Source of the DNA: an uncultured Agathobacter sp.
Lineage (GTDB): Bacteria > Bacillota > Clostridia > Lachnospirales > Lachnospiraceae
Assembly (NCBI GenBank): GCA_934359755.1
Contig: CAKRLV010000005.1
Location: 62,001 to 126,000 of the forward strand
Length of the DNA: 64,000 bases
Reading direction: 5' to 3'
Shown: positions 17,054-25,341 of the stretch, in pieces
Position numbering within the stretch: the stretch's first letter is position 1
Layout of the letters: every line of letters begins with the position of its first letter
The notes under the pieces: model-generated
Database searches by the model: none
Told to the model about the DNA's origin: nothing
The model's input: only the letters and a program-made list of their open reading frames with translations
Made by a program: the position numbers and the translations under genes

Positions 17054-18946
17054 ATGGGAACAGTGAATAATTTTCAAGGCTATACTCCGGCAGGGGATAT
17101 AATTGCAATTATCTTATGTATAATATACATGTTTTTGCTACAGTCGACATTTGAATTTAGAAAGGACAATGCTCGATTTTTTTATGTTGCGAATATATTA
17201 TGCATGTGGATTGCAGTGATTAATTTAATACGACATGAATATGTATCTTTTATGGGTACAGAATATGCGGCCCTTAAGTATATACTGGGAGATATAGTGT
17301 ATACTTCACTTATTTTGCTTTTTGTCATATTCAACAGATATCTATGTGTTGTTTTGAAGCTAAGCAAGCATGAGACCTGTATCATGCAGAGAGTTATGTA
17401 TGTAACATGGAGTGTGTATTTAGGTGTAAGCGTTGTGTTCCCAATAGTGTGTTTTGCGATTCACAAAAGTAATGCTTTATGTTTCAGGGAAGGATATCTG
17501 GAGAAGTTTTTTACATGTGCATATTTGTTTTATGCATTCATATCTGTTTTTATAGTTTTTATATATCGAAAGCGGTTTATCCAAAGAATCCGAATAAGTC
17601 TGCTGGGTGTAATGTTTGTGACATATTTGTGTATGCTCGTTCAGCGGTTCAGTGGTGAGACGTCATTTACATGTATTACTTTTACGTTCCCTATTGTGGC
17701 AAGTATGTTTTTATTTTATTATAATGCATATGATGTTGTGACAGGAACGCTTGATGAGCGTTCATTTGCCACGTATTTGAAGAGAAATCAAGAACAGTCA
17801 TTTTCGGTTGTTTCCACTAAGTTCAAAGAGTTAATAGACGAAGACTGCGAGAGGGTGGCAGAGTTCTTTTTCAATTATAACGCCAGCAATCTCATAGATT
17901 CATGTACGTTCTGGATGCGTGATGGTAGAATGGTTACGATTTTTACCAATAAGAAGAATGTGCCTGCAGCCGATGTTTACGCTGAAATTAGTAAGGCATA
18001 TAAGACATTTTATGATGCGATTGGAGTAGAATATAAGATTGTATTTGTCAGGAGGACAAAGAAAATTGATAGTGCTGAGGACTATATTAGTCTCTGTGAG
18101 ATGATTGAGCACAAAATGCAATGGGATGTCAGCTATATCGTAGAGAAGAGGGATATAGACAAATTTTTGCATAATGTTATAGTCGAGAATGCTTTAAAGG
18201 ATATTCATGAGAAAATGGATTTAAATGACGACAGGGTTCAGGCATATTGCCAGCCTGTATTTAATACGACTGACAACAGTTTTACCACAGCGGAGGCGCT
18301 TATGAGGATTATTCTGCCTGACTATGGAATTATATATCCTGATGAATTTATTCCTATTGCTGAAAAAAGAGGATATATTCATACGCTTAGCAAAATTATT
18401 TTACATAAAACCTGCAAGCATCTGGTAAAATTACAGGAGACAGGATATGATATTGAGAGAATATCTGTAAATTTTGCTATCAGTGAATTGAAAGATCCTG
18501 ATTTCTGCGATGATGTTATTAATATAATCAAGAACATTGGCATTCCTGTAAATAAGATAGCAATCGAACTTACTGAGAGCAGGAATGAGCAGGATTTCGA
18601 GCGTGTGAGACGAGTTATGGATGTTTTGCAGAATATCGGAATCAAGTTTTATCTTGATGATTTTGGAACGGGATATTCAAATTTTGCAAGAATAATTGGA
18701 TTGCCGATTGACATAATTAAATTTGACAGGTCACTTACTATTATGTCAAGAAAAAGTGGCAATTCCAAATACATGGTTGGAAGTTTCTCTGATATTTTTG
18801 AAAATTCACAGTATCAGATTCTTTTTGAAGGAGTCGAGGATGAAGAGGATGAGCGAAGATGCATAGAGATGAATGCGCAGTATCTTCAGGGGTATAAATA
18901 TTCAAAGCCGATTCCTATGAGATATTTGTATTCATTTTTGGAGTAA
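17054..18946 (+). CDS. Membrane-anchored EAL domain protein (c-di-GMP phosphodiesterase)
   Basis: 630 residues, ATG 17054 preceded by AGAGGAAC. The first ~225 residues contain seven to eight hydrophobic helices, a membrane sensor module. Residues ~225-370 look like a degenerate cyclase fold without a GGDEF motif. The EAL domain (~385-625) has AYCQPVF, AEALMR (~413), the Asn of VNFA, ELTE, LDDFGTGYSNF, IKFD, FEGVED and QGYKYSKP, so the metal-binding and catalytic residues look intact. It should degrade c-di-GMP at the membrane. trmO starts 4 bases after its stop. Confidence 0.88.
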   Translation: MGTVNNFQGYTPAGDIIAIILCIIYMFLLQSTFEFRKDNARFFYVANILCMWIAVINLIRHEYVSFMGTEYAALKYILGDIVYTSLILLFVIFNRYLCVVLKLSKHETCIMQRVMYVTWSVYLGVSVVFPIVCFAIHKSNALCFREGYLEKFFTCAYLFYAFISVFIVFIYRKRFIQRIRISLLGVMFVTYLCMLVQRFSGETSFTCITFTFPIVASMFLFYYNAYDVVTGTLDERSFATYLKRNQEQSFSVVSTKFKELIDEDCERVAEFFFNYNASNLIDSCTFWMRDGRMVTIFTNKKNVPAADVYAEISKAYKTFYDAIGVEYKIVFVRRTKKIDSAEDYISLCEMIEHKMQWDVSYIVEKRDIDKFLHNVIVENALKDIHEKMDLNDDRVQAYCQPVFNTTDNSFTTAEALMRIILPDYGIIYPDEFIPIAEKRGYIHTLSKIILHKTCKHLVKLQETGYDIERISVNFAISELKDPDFCDDVINIIKNIGIPVNKIAIELTESRNEQDFERVRRVMDVLQNIGIKFYLDDFGTGYSNFARIIGLPIDIIKFDRSLTIMSRKSGNSKYMVGSFSDIFENSQYQILFEGVEDEEDERRCIEMNAQYLQGYKYSKPIPMRYLYSFLE

Positions 18947-18949
18947 ATT

Positions 18950-19660
18950 ATGGCACAGGAACTAATTACAATAGCAAAAATAAGGACAGGTTTTACTGAG
19001 AAATTTGGAATTCCCAGGCAGAGTGGACTTGTTGATTCTACTGTTGCAAGGATAGTTTTTGAACCAGAATATAGAACATACGATGCATTAAAAGGACTTG
19101 AAGAATTTTCACATATATGGCTTTTGTGGGGATTTTCAGAGGCTAAATACACTAAATTTAATGCCACGGTTACTCCGCCCCGTCTAGGTGGTAAAGTTCA
19201 TAAAGGAGTTTTTGCGACACGCTCGCCATACAGACCTAATTCCATAGGTTTATCTTCAGTTAAGCTGCTGGATATTCAGATGGATGAGAAAAATGGACCG
19301 GTATTATTAGTAAGCGGTGCAGATATGCTTGATAATACTCCTATTTACGATATAAAGCCGTATCTGGCATATACAGATTCACACCCGGATGCAGATTCGG
19401 GATATGCAGCCAGACATCAGGATGATAGGATAGAAGTTGATTTTCCGGAGAATTTAAGTCATAGGCTGCCAGAAAATTTAAGGCAGACTGTATATGATAT
19501 ACTTGCGCAGGATCCAAGAGCAGCATATAATAAAAAACCAGACTATGTATATGGCATGAATTATGAGAAATTTGACATAAGATTCAAAATAACTGATAAT
19601 AAGATACAAGTATGTGATGTTGTTGATATTTCAAAAGCAGATTGGGATAAGGTGAAATAG
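18950..19660 (+). CDS. trmO: tRNA (N6-threonylcarbamoyladenosine37-N6)-methyltransferase TrmO
   Basis: 236 residues, GGAG upstream of the ATG within the end of the previous gene. TrmO/TsaA (UPF0066) enzymes methylate N6 of t6A37 in tRNA-Thr using SAM. Seen: SHIWLLWGFSEA near residue 50, PPRLGGKVHKGVFATRSPYRPNSIGLS near residues 75-100 (interrupted here by normal family variation), DMLDNTPIYDIKPYLAYTDS near residue 125, and a C-terminal RFKITDNKIQVCDV domain. Its place between two c-di-GMP genes with gaps of 3-4 bases suggests one transcript, but a functional link is not evident. Confidence 0.9.
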   Translation: MAQELITIAKIRTGFTEKFGIPRQSGLVDSTVARIVFEPEYRTYDALKGLEEFSHIWLLWGFSEAKYTKFNATVTPPRLGGKVHKGVFATRSPYRPNSIGLSSVKLLDIQMDEKNGPVLLVSGADMLDNTPIYDIKPYLAYTDSHPDADSGYAARHQDDRIEVDFPENLSHRLPENLRQTVYDILAQDPRAAYNKKPDYVYGMNYEKFDIRFKITDNKIQVCDVVDISKADWDKVK

Positions 19661-19664
19661 ACCA

Positions 19665-21377
19665 GTGTTGGAAGAATTACTGACGAACAAAACTAAAAAG
19701 CGTATTATTGCTATTATCTTTATGTTGATTATGGTTGTCTTTATGGTATATCCGGTATATCGGTATACATCTGCATCCAGAATTAAATGTGACATGGTAG
19801 AGCTTGACGATTCATGGAAGGTAAAGGTGCATGGAATAAAGTACAAAAATGTTACATTAAGCAAATTCTATTTTGACATGTGCAATAAAGGCGATACTGT
19901 CACTATGGAGCGAAAGATTCCAGATGATAAGGTGATAGAAAGACCAATGCTGTACTTTTATACCATTCATACAACTGCGGATGTGTATCTTGATGACAAG
20001 CGGATATATACGTATGGGCATGATTTATATGATAAAGACATGCTGCTTGGATATGGCGCCCACTATGTGAGTCTTCCTGACGACTATGCTGGAAAGACAC
20101 TTCGACTTGAGATGATTGTCACAGAGGACAATGCATTTGATGGAATCCAGATGTTGAAAATCACGCAGAGTTTCAATGTGGTGAAGCAGACTCTTGCAGG
20201 AATGAGAATAAACCTGTTGGTTTCATTATTCCTTATCTTGTTTGGAATAATAACAATGGTACTGTCTTTATTTATGCTTCGAAAGACGGACAATTTCGTG
20301 CAGACCTACTGTATAGCGATGTTTTCTTTTCTTATAGGCTGCTGGACATTGTGCAATGTTGACCTGATAGTATTTTTTATTTCTGATTTGCAGGTCAAGG
20401 CATATATAGAATATATGACATTTTATATGCTTCCTATCCCTATTACATATTATTTCAGGAATATAATTGACGAGTTGTTTACACCACTTCCGTTCAAGAT
20501 ATTTTTCTGGCTGCTTTTAGCAGTCGAGGTTGCATACACAGCGACGACATATATATGTCAGCTGCTTAATATTGCACATTTTCCACAGTTTCTGTCGGGA
20601 TGCCATATTATAATGGTGTTTGCGCTTGCTTTTGTAATTGGACTAAATATAAATACAATGCGCAAGAATAAAAAAGGGCATAATAGTATTATGATTGGAT
20701 TTGCTATTGCAGGTCTGTCAGTTGCTATTGAGCTTATGAGATATAATCTGGGAAAGTACATAGTAGGATTTGCCGGGAATCAGTATAGCAGTACGTTAAG
20801 CTTTGCAGTTTTAATTCTTGTAATAGCACTTTTAGTTGATTATGGACAGAGCGTATCAAGAAACCTGCTTAAGGATGCAAAACAAAGGCTGTTAGAGCAT
20901 CTTGCATATGTAGACGAACTGACGGGATTGTATAATAGAAGAAAATGTGAGGACACGCTTCTTGAGTATAAGGAGAAGGAAGTTCCGTATGCGGTAATAA
21001 GTCTTGATATGAATCTTCTTAAGAAAGTCAATGACACCGCAGGTCATGACATGGGAGATGCCATGCTTAAGAAATTTGCAGACATGCTGATGGAGGTATA
21101 CAGTCTTATTGGAACCGTCGGACGTATGGGTGGTGATGAATTTATTGTCATTATGCCAGAGATAAGCAGAAGTGAGGCGGAATCAATGGTGCGTGAGATG
21201 CTGGAGAATATGGCGCAGAAAAATATGGAGGATAAGAAGATTACACTTAGCACTGCATATGGACTTGCTATGAGTGATGAGGTACCTTCGGATGAGGATG
21301 CGCATGCTGCGTACAGACTTGCAGATAGCAGGATGTATGAGAACAAAAAGGCATCCAAAATGGGACGCCGTGACTAA
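19665..21377 (+). CDS. Membrane diguanylate cyclase with extracellular sensor domain
   Basis: 570 residues from a GTG 4 bases after trmO, with AAGGTGA upstream. Layout: an N-terminal helix (~12-32), an extracellular beta-rich domain (~33-180), seven or so helices (~185-400), a short coiled linker and a GGDEF domain (~410-565). The active loop is canonical: DELTGLYNRRK, D in SLDMNLLKKVND, and RMGGDEF at ~489-493. The usual RxxD inhibitory site five residues upstream of the active loop is absent, so product inhibition at that site is unlikely. The extracellular part resembles that of the HD-GYP protein at 56043-58211 (each starts with a DD-x-W segment after the first helix). Confidence 0.9.
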   Translation: MLEELLTNKTKKRIIAIIFMLIMVVFMVYPVYRYTSASRIKCDMVELDDSWKVKVHGIKYKNVTLSKFYFDMCNKGDTVTMERKIPDDKVIERPMLYFYTIHTTADVYLDDKRIYTYGHDLYDKDMLLGYGAHYVSLPDDYAGKTLRLEMIVTEDNAFDGIQMLKITQSFNVVKQTLAGMRINLLVSLFLILFGIITMVLSLFMLRKTDNFVQTYCIAMFSFLIGCWTLCNVDLIVFFISDLQVKAYIEYMTFYMLPIPITYYFRNIIDELFTPLPFKIFFWLLLAVEVAYTATTYICQLLNIAHFPQFLSGCHIIMVFALAFVIGLNINTMRKNKKGHNSIMIGFAIAGLSVAIELMRYNLGKYIVGFAGNQYSSTLSFAVLILVIALLVDYGQSVSRNLLKDAKQRLLEHLAYVDELTGLYNRRKCEDTLLEYKEKEVPYAVISLDMNLLKKVNDTAGHDMGDAMLKKFADMLMEVYSLIGTVGRMGGDEFIVIMPEISRSEAESMVREMLENMAQKNMEDKKITLSTAYGLAMSDEVPSDEDAHAAYRLADSRMYENKKASKMGRRD

Positions 21378-21428
21378 GATTGCACTAAAAGATATTTTTA
21401 ATATAATAACACAAAGAGGTAAGGAACA

Positions 21429-21953
21429 ATGAAAAAAGTAGAAGATTACATCAGAAGTATACCAGATTTTCCAGAACCAGGAATTATTTTCAGGGATGTT
21501 ACAAGTGTATTGCAGGATGCAGATGGACTTAAGTTAGCAATCGATGAGATGGCTAAGTTATTAGAGAATGTTGATTGCGATGTGATTGCAGGGGCAGAGT
21601 CGAGAGGATTTATTTTTGGAATGCCACTTGCATATTTGCTTCATAAGCCATTTGTATTGATCCGTAAAGCAGGAAAGCTTCCATGTGAGACTGTATCAAG
21701 GACTTATGATCTCGAATATGGCTCAGCTACTATCGAAATTCATAAAGACGCTATAAAGCCAGGACAGAAGGTTGTTCTTATAGATGACCTTATTGCTACA
21801 GGTGGAACAATGAAAGCAGCAGCACAGTTAGTAGAGGAACTTGGAGGAGAGGTAGTCAAGTTGCTTTTCCTTATCGAACTTGCGGGCTTAGAAGGCAGAA
21901 AAGCGTTAGAAGGATATGATGTGGATGCTGTTGTTACATACGATGGCAAATAG
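21429..21953 (+). CDS. apt: Adenine phosphoribosyltransferase
   Basis: 174 residues, AGAGGTAAGGAA before the ATG. It converts adenine and PRPP to AMP in purine salvage. Seen: SIPDFPEPGIIFRDVT at residues 10-25, AGAESRGFIFG near residue 56, and the PRPP-binding motif VVLIDDLIATGGT near residue 117. Length and order are standard for the family. It sits between the cyclase gene and spoVAD and probably is transcribed on its own or with the cyclase. Confidence 0.95.
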   Translation: MKKVEDYIRSIPDFPEPGIIFRDVTSVLQDADGLKLAIDEMAKLLENVDCDVIAGAESRGFIFGMPLAYLLHKPFVLIRKAGKLPCETVSRTYDLEYGSATIEIHKDAIKPGQKVVLIDDLIATGGTMKAAAQLVEELGGEVVKLLFLIELAGLEGRKALEGYDVDAVVTYDGK

Positions 21954-21969
21954 ACATATGTTTTAGAGT

Positions 21970-22017
21970 AATCTGATTAATCGCAGATTAGGAGCAAATA
22001 ATTTTTGCCCATAATAT
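21970..22017 (+). terminator. Weak hairpin after apt
   Basis: TAATCTG and CAGATTA arms around ATTAATCG, followed by GCAAATAATTTTTGCCC, itself a second small stem. No strong T-run. The remaining ~115 bases before spoVAD contain repeated AAGAACAG-like blocks and no clear promoter. Confidence 0.4.
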
Positions 22018-22135
22018 CATAATATATAAGAAAATGCACATACTGTTCTTATTAATTATAAGGCAGGTCCGATGTGATGGAATATTTATATCCGGTTACA
22101 TGGATGCTGTTAATATATAAGAACAGGAGAACAGT

Positions 22136-23179
22136 ATGATTGAACAGATAGGAACAGGGAGTCTCCATTTTAAGGAGGCTCCTTTTTTGGTGGAAAGCGC
22201 ATCAATAGTGGGAACTAAGGAAGGAGAGGGACCATTAGGGAGCATGTTTGATGTGGTAGGAGAGGATGATAAGTTCGGACAAAATACATGGGAAAAAGCG
22301 GAAAGCTGTCTGCAGCAGGATGCACTTACACTTGCTATTGGAAAGGCAGGCGTGAAAAAGGATGAGATAAGGTATTTGTTTGCAGGGGATTTGCTAGGAC
22401 AGAGCATGGCATCTTCATTTGGTCTAAAACAGTTTGAAATTCCTTTGTTTGGTGTGTATGGAGCATGTTCAACTTGTGGGGAATCTTTGTCACTTGCATC
22501 CATTGCAGTTGCATCGGGAAGCGCAGATTGTGTGGCAGCTGTCACTTCAAGCCACTTTGCCAGTGCTGAAAAGCAGTTTAGATTTCCTTTGGAATACGCC
22601 AATCAAAGGCCTGTATCCGCAACATGGACAGTGACAGGCAGCGGTGCTTTTATACTGGGAAACGAGTCATATAAAGGCAAAATCAAGCATCAAAAAGCAG
22701 AAAAGTATATAAGGATAACAGGAATAACCACAGGTAAAATTGTTGACTATGGAATAAAAGATTCAATGAATATGGGGGCGGCAATGGCTCCTGCCGCCGC
22801 GGATTTGATCAGGCAGAATCTGAACGATTACAATGTGAAAGCAGATGAGTACGACAAAATAATAACAGGTGATCTAGGAAGCGTTGGCAGACAGATACTT
22901 TGCGATTTACTTTCAAAGGACGGAATAAAGATAGAAGATATCCATGAAGACTGCGGAATGATGATATTTGATGCCGATACACAGAAAACAGGCTCAGGCG
23001 GTTCAGGATGTGGCTGTTCTGCAACTACACTTAGCGCGTATTATCTGCCGAAGATAAGAAGTGGCGAGCTTAGAAAAATACTTTTTATACCAACTGGAGC
23101 ACTGCTTTCGCCTGTAAGTTTTAATGAGGGAGAAAGTGTACCAGGAATAGCGCATGGAATCATTATTGAGGGGGAATAG
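22136..23179 (+). CDS. spoVAD: Stage V sporulation protein AD
   Basis: 347 residues with a thiolase/ketoacyl-synthase-like fold. The family motifs are clear: GPLGSMFDVV near residue 33, FGVYGACSTCGESLSLA near residues 104-120, SSHFASAEKQFRFPLEY near residue 140, TVTGSGAFILG near residue 165, and GGSGCGCSATTLSAYYLPK near residue 290. SpoVAD binds dipicolinic acid directly in Bacillus. spoVAE follows after 3 bases. It is separated from spoVAC by an EAL gene, trmO, a cyclase gene and apt. Confidence 0.95.
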   Translation: MIEQIGTGSLHFKEAPFLVESASIVGTKEGEGPLGSMFDVVGEDDKFGQNTWEKAESCLQQDALTLAIGKAGVKKDEIRYLFAGDLLGQSMASSFGLKQFEIPLFGVYGACSTCGESLSLASIAVASGSADCVAAVTSSHFASAEKQFRFPLEYANQRPVSATWTVTGSGAFILGNESYKGKIKHQKAEKYIRITGITTGKIVDYGIKDSMNMGAAMAPAAADLIRQNLNDYNVKADEYDKIITGDLGSVGRQILCDLLSKDGIKIEDIHEDCGMMIFDADTQKTGSGGSGCGCSATTLSAYYLPKIRSGELRKILFIPTGALLSPVSFNEGESVPGIAHGIIIEGE

Positions 23180-23182
23180 AAT

Positions 23183-23539
23183 ATGGATTATGTAAAAGCT
23201 TTTATTGTAGGAGGGCTTATCTGTGCATTTGTTCAGATACTTATGGAGAAGACCAAATTAATGCCGGGGCGAATTATGGTTATGCTAGTCTGTCTTGGAG
23301 TTGTGCTCGGTGCAATAGGTGTGTATGACCCATTTTCAAAGTGGGCTGGAGCGGGGGCGAATGTTCCTCTGCTTGGATTTGGAAATGTATTGTGGAAAGG
23401 TATGAAAGACTCAATAAATGAGAAAGGCTTTCTTGGAATCTTCACAGGCGGATTTGAGGCATGTGCCGCCGGAGTCGGTGCAGCATTGGTATTTTCATAT
23501 ATTGCATCATTGCTTACAAAGCCGAAAATGAAAAAATAA
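23183..23539 (+). CDS. spoVAE: Stage V sporulation protein AE (AEb type)
   Basis: 118 residues with four hydrophobic helices and the KWAGAGANVPLLGFGNVLWKG segment near residue 51 that parallels the glycine-rich block of SpoVAC. GAGGGGGAATAG provides the ribosome binding site. It completes the set AA, AB, AC, AD, AE required for dipicolinic acid transport; spoVAF was not seen. Confidence 0.92.
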   Translation: MDYVKAFIVGGLICAFVQILMEKTKLMPGRIMVMLVCLGVVLGAIGVYDPFSKWAGAGANVPLLGFGNVLWKGMKDSINEKGFLGIFTGGFEACAAGVGAALVFSYIASLLTKPKMKK

Positions 23540-23562
23540 TTGTAACTAAAATCTATGACATC

Positions 23563-23603
23563 TTGTTATAATTTATATCTGATGATACAATGAACGTTGT
23601 TCA
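23563..23603 (+). promoter_or_regulatory. Promoter plus TetR-type operator of the tetR gene
   Basis: TTGTTA (23563), 17-base spacer, TACAAT (23586-23591), then TGAACGTTGTTCA at 23591-23603, a perfect 5-bp inverted repeat around GTT at the expected transcription start. This layout suits autorepression. Confidence 0.6.
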
Positions 23604-23628
23604 ACAATGATAAAGAGAGGACTTTTTT

Positions 23629-24153
23629 ATGTTTGAAAAAGTGATATCTAAAGAGGAAATTTTGCAGCACGCACTTGAGATTGCGATGCGGGATGGCATA
23701 GATAAGGTCAGTATCAGAAAGCTTGCAGAGGAATGTAATATCGGACTTGGCTCAATGTACAATTATTATCCAAACAAGCAGACGCTTATGACAGCGGTGT
23801 CTGAGAATTTCTGGAGCCTTATTTTGCGGGACCAGGAGAAACTGTATAGACCTGGAATGGGATTTACTATGTTTCTGGGGCAATACTATTCATTTTTAAA
23901 TGGCAGGCTTTTTTCTTATGACAATAGCTGGCTTAGAGAGATGGATGAAAGTACAAGGAAACAGACGGTGGCTTTTCTTCAGAGAGTATTGGATGAGGAT
24001 GAGCGTGTAGTTCCCTCTATATGGAATATAGACCTCAATCAGAGAACATTCTGTGAATATGTTCTGACTAATATGCTTGCGCTTCTTAGGATGGGCGAGA
24101 GCAATTGCAGATTTTTTATTTTTTTGTTGGAACATTTGTTGTATAATGCATAA
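23629..24153 (+). CDS. TetR/AcrR family regulator
   Basis: 174 residues, AGAGAGG before the ATG. The N-terminal helix-turn-helix (~10-55) reads IRKLAEECNIGLGSMYNYYPNKQTLM, the TetR pattern (given here in pieces: IRKLAEECNIG, then SMYNYYPNK). The rest is an all-helical ligand domain of undefined specificity. The likely operator overlaps its own promoter. Targets could include the lipoprotein or PAP2 gene downstream; no second copy of the operator was seen in front of them. Confidence 0.85.
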   Translation: MFEKVISKEEILQHALEIAMRDGIDKVSIRKLAEECNIGLGSMYNYYPNKQTLMTAVSENFWSLILRDQEKLYRPGMGFTMFLGQYYSFLNGRLFSYDNSWLREMDESTRKQTVAFLQRVLDEDERVVPSIWNIDLNQRTFCEYVLTNMLALLRMGESNCRFFIFLLEHLLYNA

Positions 24154-24207
24154 TAAATATTTTGTTGGAAATACTATCTTCAAACGAATAAAGGAGACTA
24201 TAGTATT

Positions 24208-24729
24208 ATGACAAAATTAAAAAACATTATAGTAACAGGATTAATAGTAACAGCAATGGCATCAGTTTGCGCATGCGGTAAGAACGCAAATGGCAGTTCT
24301 GCTGGTGAGTCAACCGCAACAGAAAATAATACTGCTGGAAATGGTGTTACGAACGGCGTTCAGGACGCAGCAGATGGCGTTGTAGATGGTGCAGAAGACG
24401 CAGTGGATGGAGTGCTTAATGGTGCGGAAGATGCAGTAGATGGAGTTACAAATGGTGTAGAAGATGCAGTAGATGGAGTTACAAATGGTGTAGACAGTGC
24501 GATAGATGGCAACGATAATAATACTGCAAATGATAATGCAGGGACTAATAACGCAGGAACTAATAACGCAGGAACTAATAACGCAGGAACTAATAATGCA
24601 AACACTGATAGTCCTGCTAATTCAAAAGATAATAAAACAGATAACACCAAAACAGACAATAAAAAGACAAACAATAAGACCAACAATAACACAGATAGAA
24701 CCGTAGGTGGAAGTACTGCCCAGAATTAG
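24208..24729 (+). CDS. Repeat-rich lipoprotein of unknown function
   Basis: 173 residues. A lipoprotein signal peptide (~1-22) ends in the lipobox VCAC at residues 20-23, so the lipidated cysteine is likely residue 23. The mature part is low complexity: residues ~48-98 contain about four 11-residue units (DAVDGVTNGVE-like), ~100-130 contain 5-residue units (NNAGT), and the end is rich in Asn, Asp, Thr and Lys. The DNA repeats are 33 and 15 bp long, so unit number may vary by slippage. It is probably a flexible cell-surface linker or spacer. No catalytic domain is present. Confidence 0.75.
   Translation: MTKLKNIIVTGLIVTAMASVCACGKNANGSSAGESTATENNTAGNGVTNGVQDAADGVVDGAEDAVDGVLNGAEDAVDGVTNGVEDAVDGVTNGVDSAIDGNDNNTANDNAGTNNAGTNNAGTNNAGTNNANTDSPANSKDNKTDNTKTDNKKTNNKTNNNTDRTVGGSTAQN
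24345..24602 (+). repeat. Coding tandem repeats, 33-bp and 15-bp units
   Basis: 33-bp units with GATGCAGTAGATGGAGTTAC at their core span about 24370-24495; 15-bp units (AACTAATAACGCAGG) run about 24538-24600. Both keep frame. Confidence 0.8.
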
Positions 24730-24737
24730 AGATTATT

Positions 24738-25250
24738 ATGAAAAAAGAGACATATATTAAAATGACCCAGCCGTTTCGAGAGAATGCGAAAGCCGGCAGG
24801 GCATTACATATTACAAACAAGATATTTACCTATATAGTGATGGCGTCGTATCCGCTTTTACTTTTATATTTATTATTTAGCCGGGATGTAAATTTATTTC
24901 GGGCAATCGTTGTACCGCTAGACTCATTTATTATATTATCGGTATTCAGGTATATGGTAAACAGACCAAGACCTTATGAGAAATTTAATATAAGACCAGC
25001 AATTGACAAAGATACATGTGGCAAATCATTCCCGAGCAGGCATGTGTTTTCAGGGTTTGTTATAAGTATGACATTTTTATACTGTATGCCTCAGGTGTTT
25101 CCGTGGAATATTACAGGGTGGGTGCTTATGGCTGTTTCAGCTGTAATTGCCATAATCCGTGTTATATCGGGCGTTCATTATATAAGTGATGTACTTGTCG
25201 GGGCACTTGTAGGAATAATTTCAGGTGTAGTTGGCTTTACAATAATATGA
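24738..25250 (+). CDS. PAP2 superfamily membrane phosphatase
   Basis: 170 residues with four to five helices. The three PAP2 motifs are present: NRPRPYEKF (~72), SFPSRHVFSGF (~97; the usual P-S-G-H is P-S-R-H) and RVISGVHYISDVLVG (~138). Such proteins remove phosphate from undecaprenyl pyrophosphate or phosphatidic acid/phosphatidylglycerophosphate on the outer face of the membrane. It begins 8 bases after the lipoprotein stop, so the two are probably co-expressed. Confidence 0.85.
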   Translation: MKKETYIKMTQPFRENAKAGRALHITNKIFTYIVMASYPLLLLYLLFSRDVNLFRAIVVPLDSFIILSVFRYMVNRPRPYEKFNIRPAIDKDTCGKSFPSRHVFSGFVISMTFLYCMPQVFPWNITGWVLMAVSAVIAIIRVISGVHYISDVLVGALVGIISGVVGFTII

Positions 25251-25278
25251 AAATGTGGGAAAAAACTCCTATTATTGC

Positions 25279-25307
25279 TTGATAACTCTTCTCAAAAATT
25301 GTACAAT
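25279..25307 (+). promoter_or_regulatory. Sigma-A promoter of the hydrogenase-like chemoreceptor gene
   Basis: TTGATA, 17-base spacer, TACAAT, 34 bases before the ATG at 25342. Confidence 0.75.
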
Positions 25308-25341
25308 TAATCTAGTACTAATTGACAGGGAGGTCAAATTT

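Noticed and set aside
24345..24602. Tandem repeats considered as a CRISPR array
   Set aside because: Units are contiguous, in frame and without spacers; they encode protein repeats.
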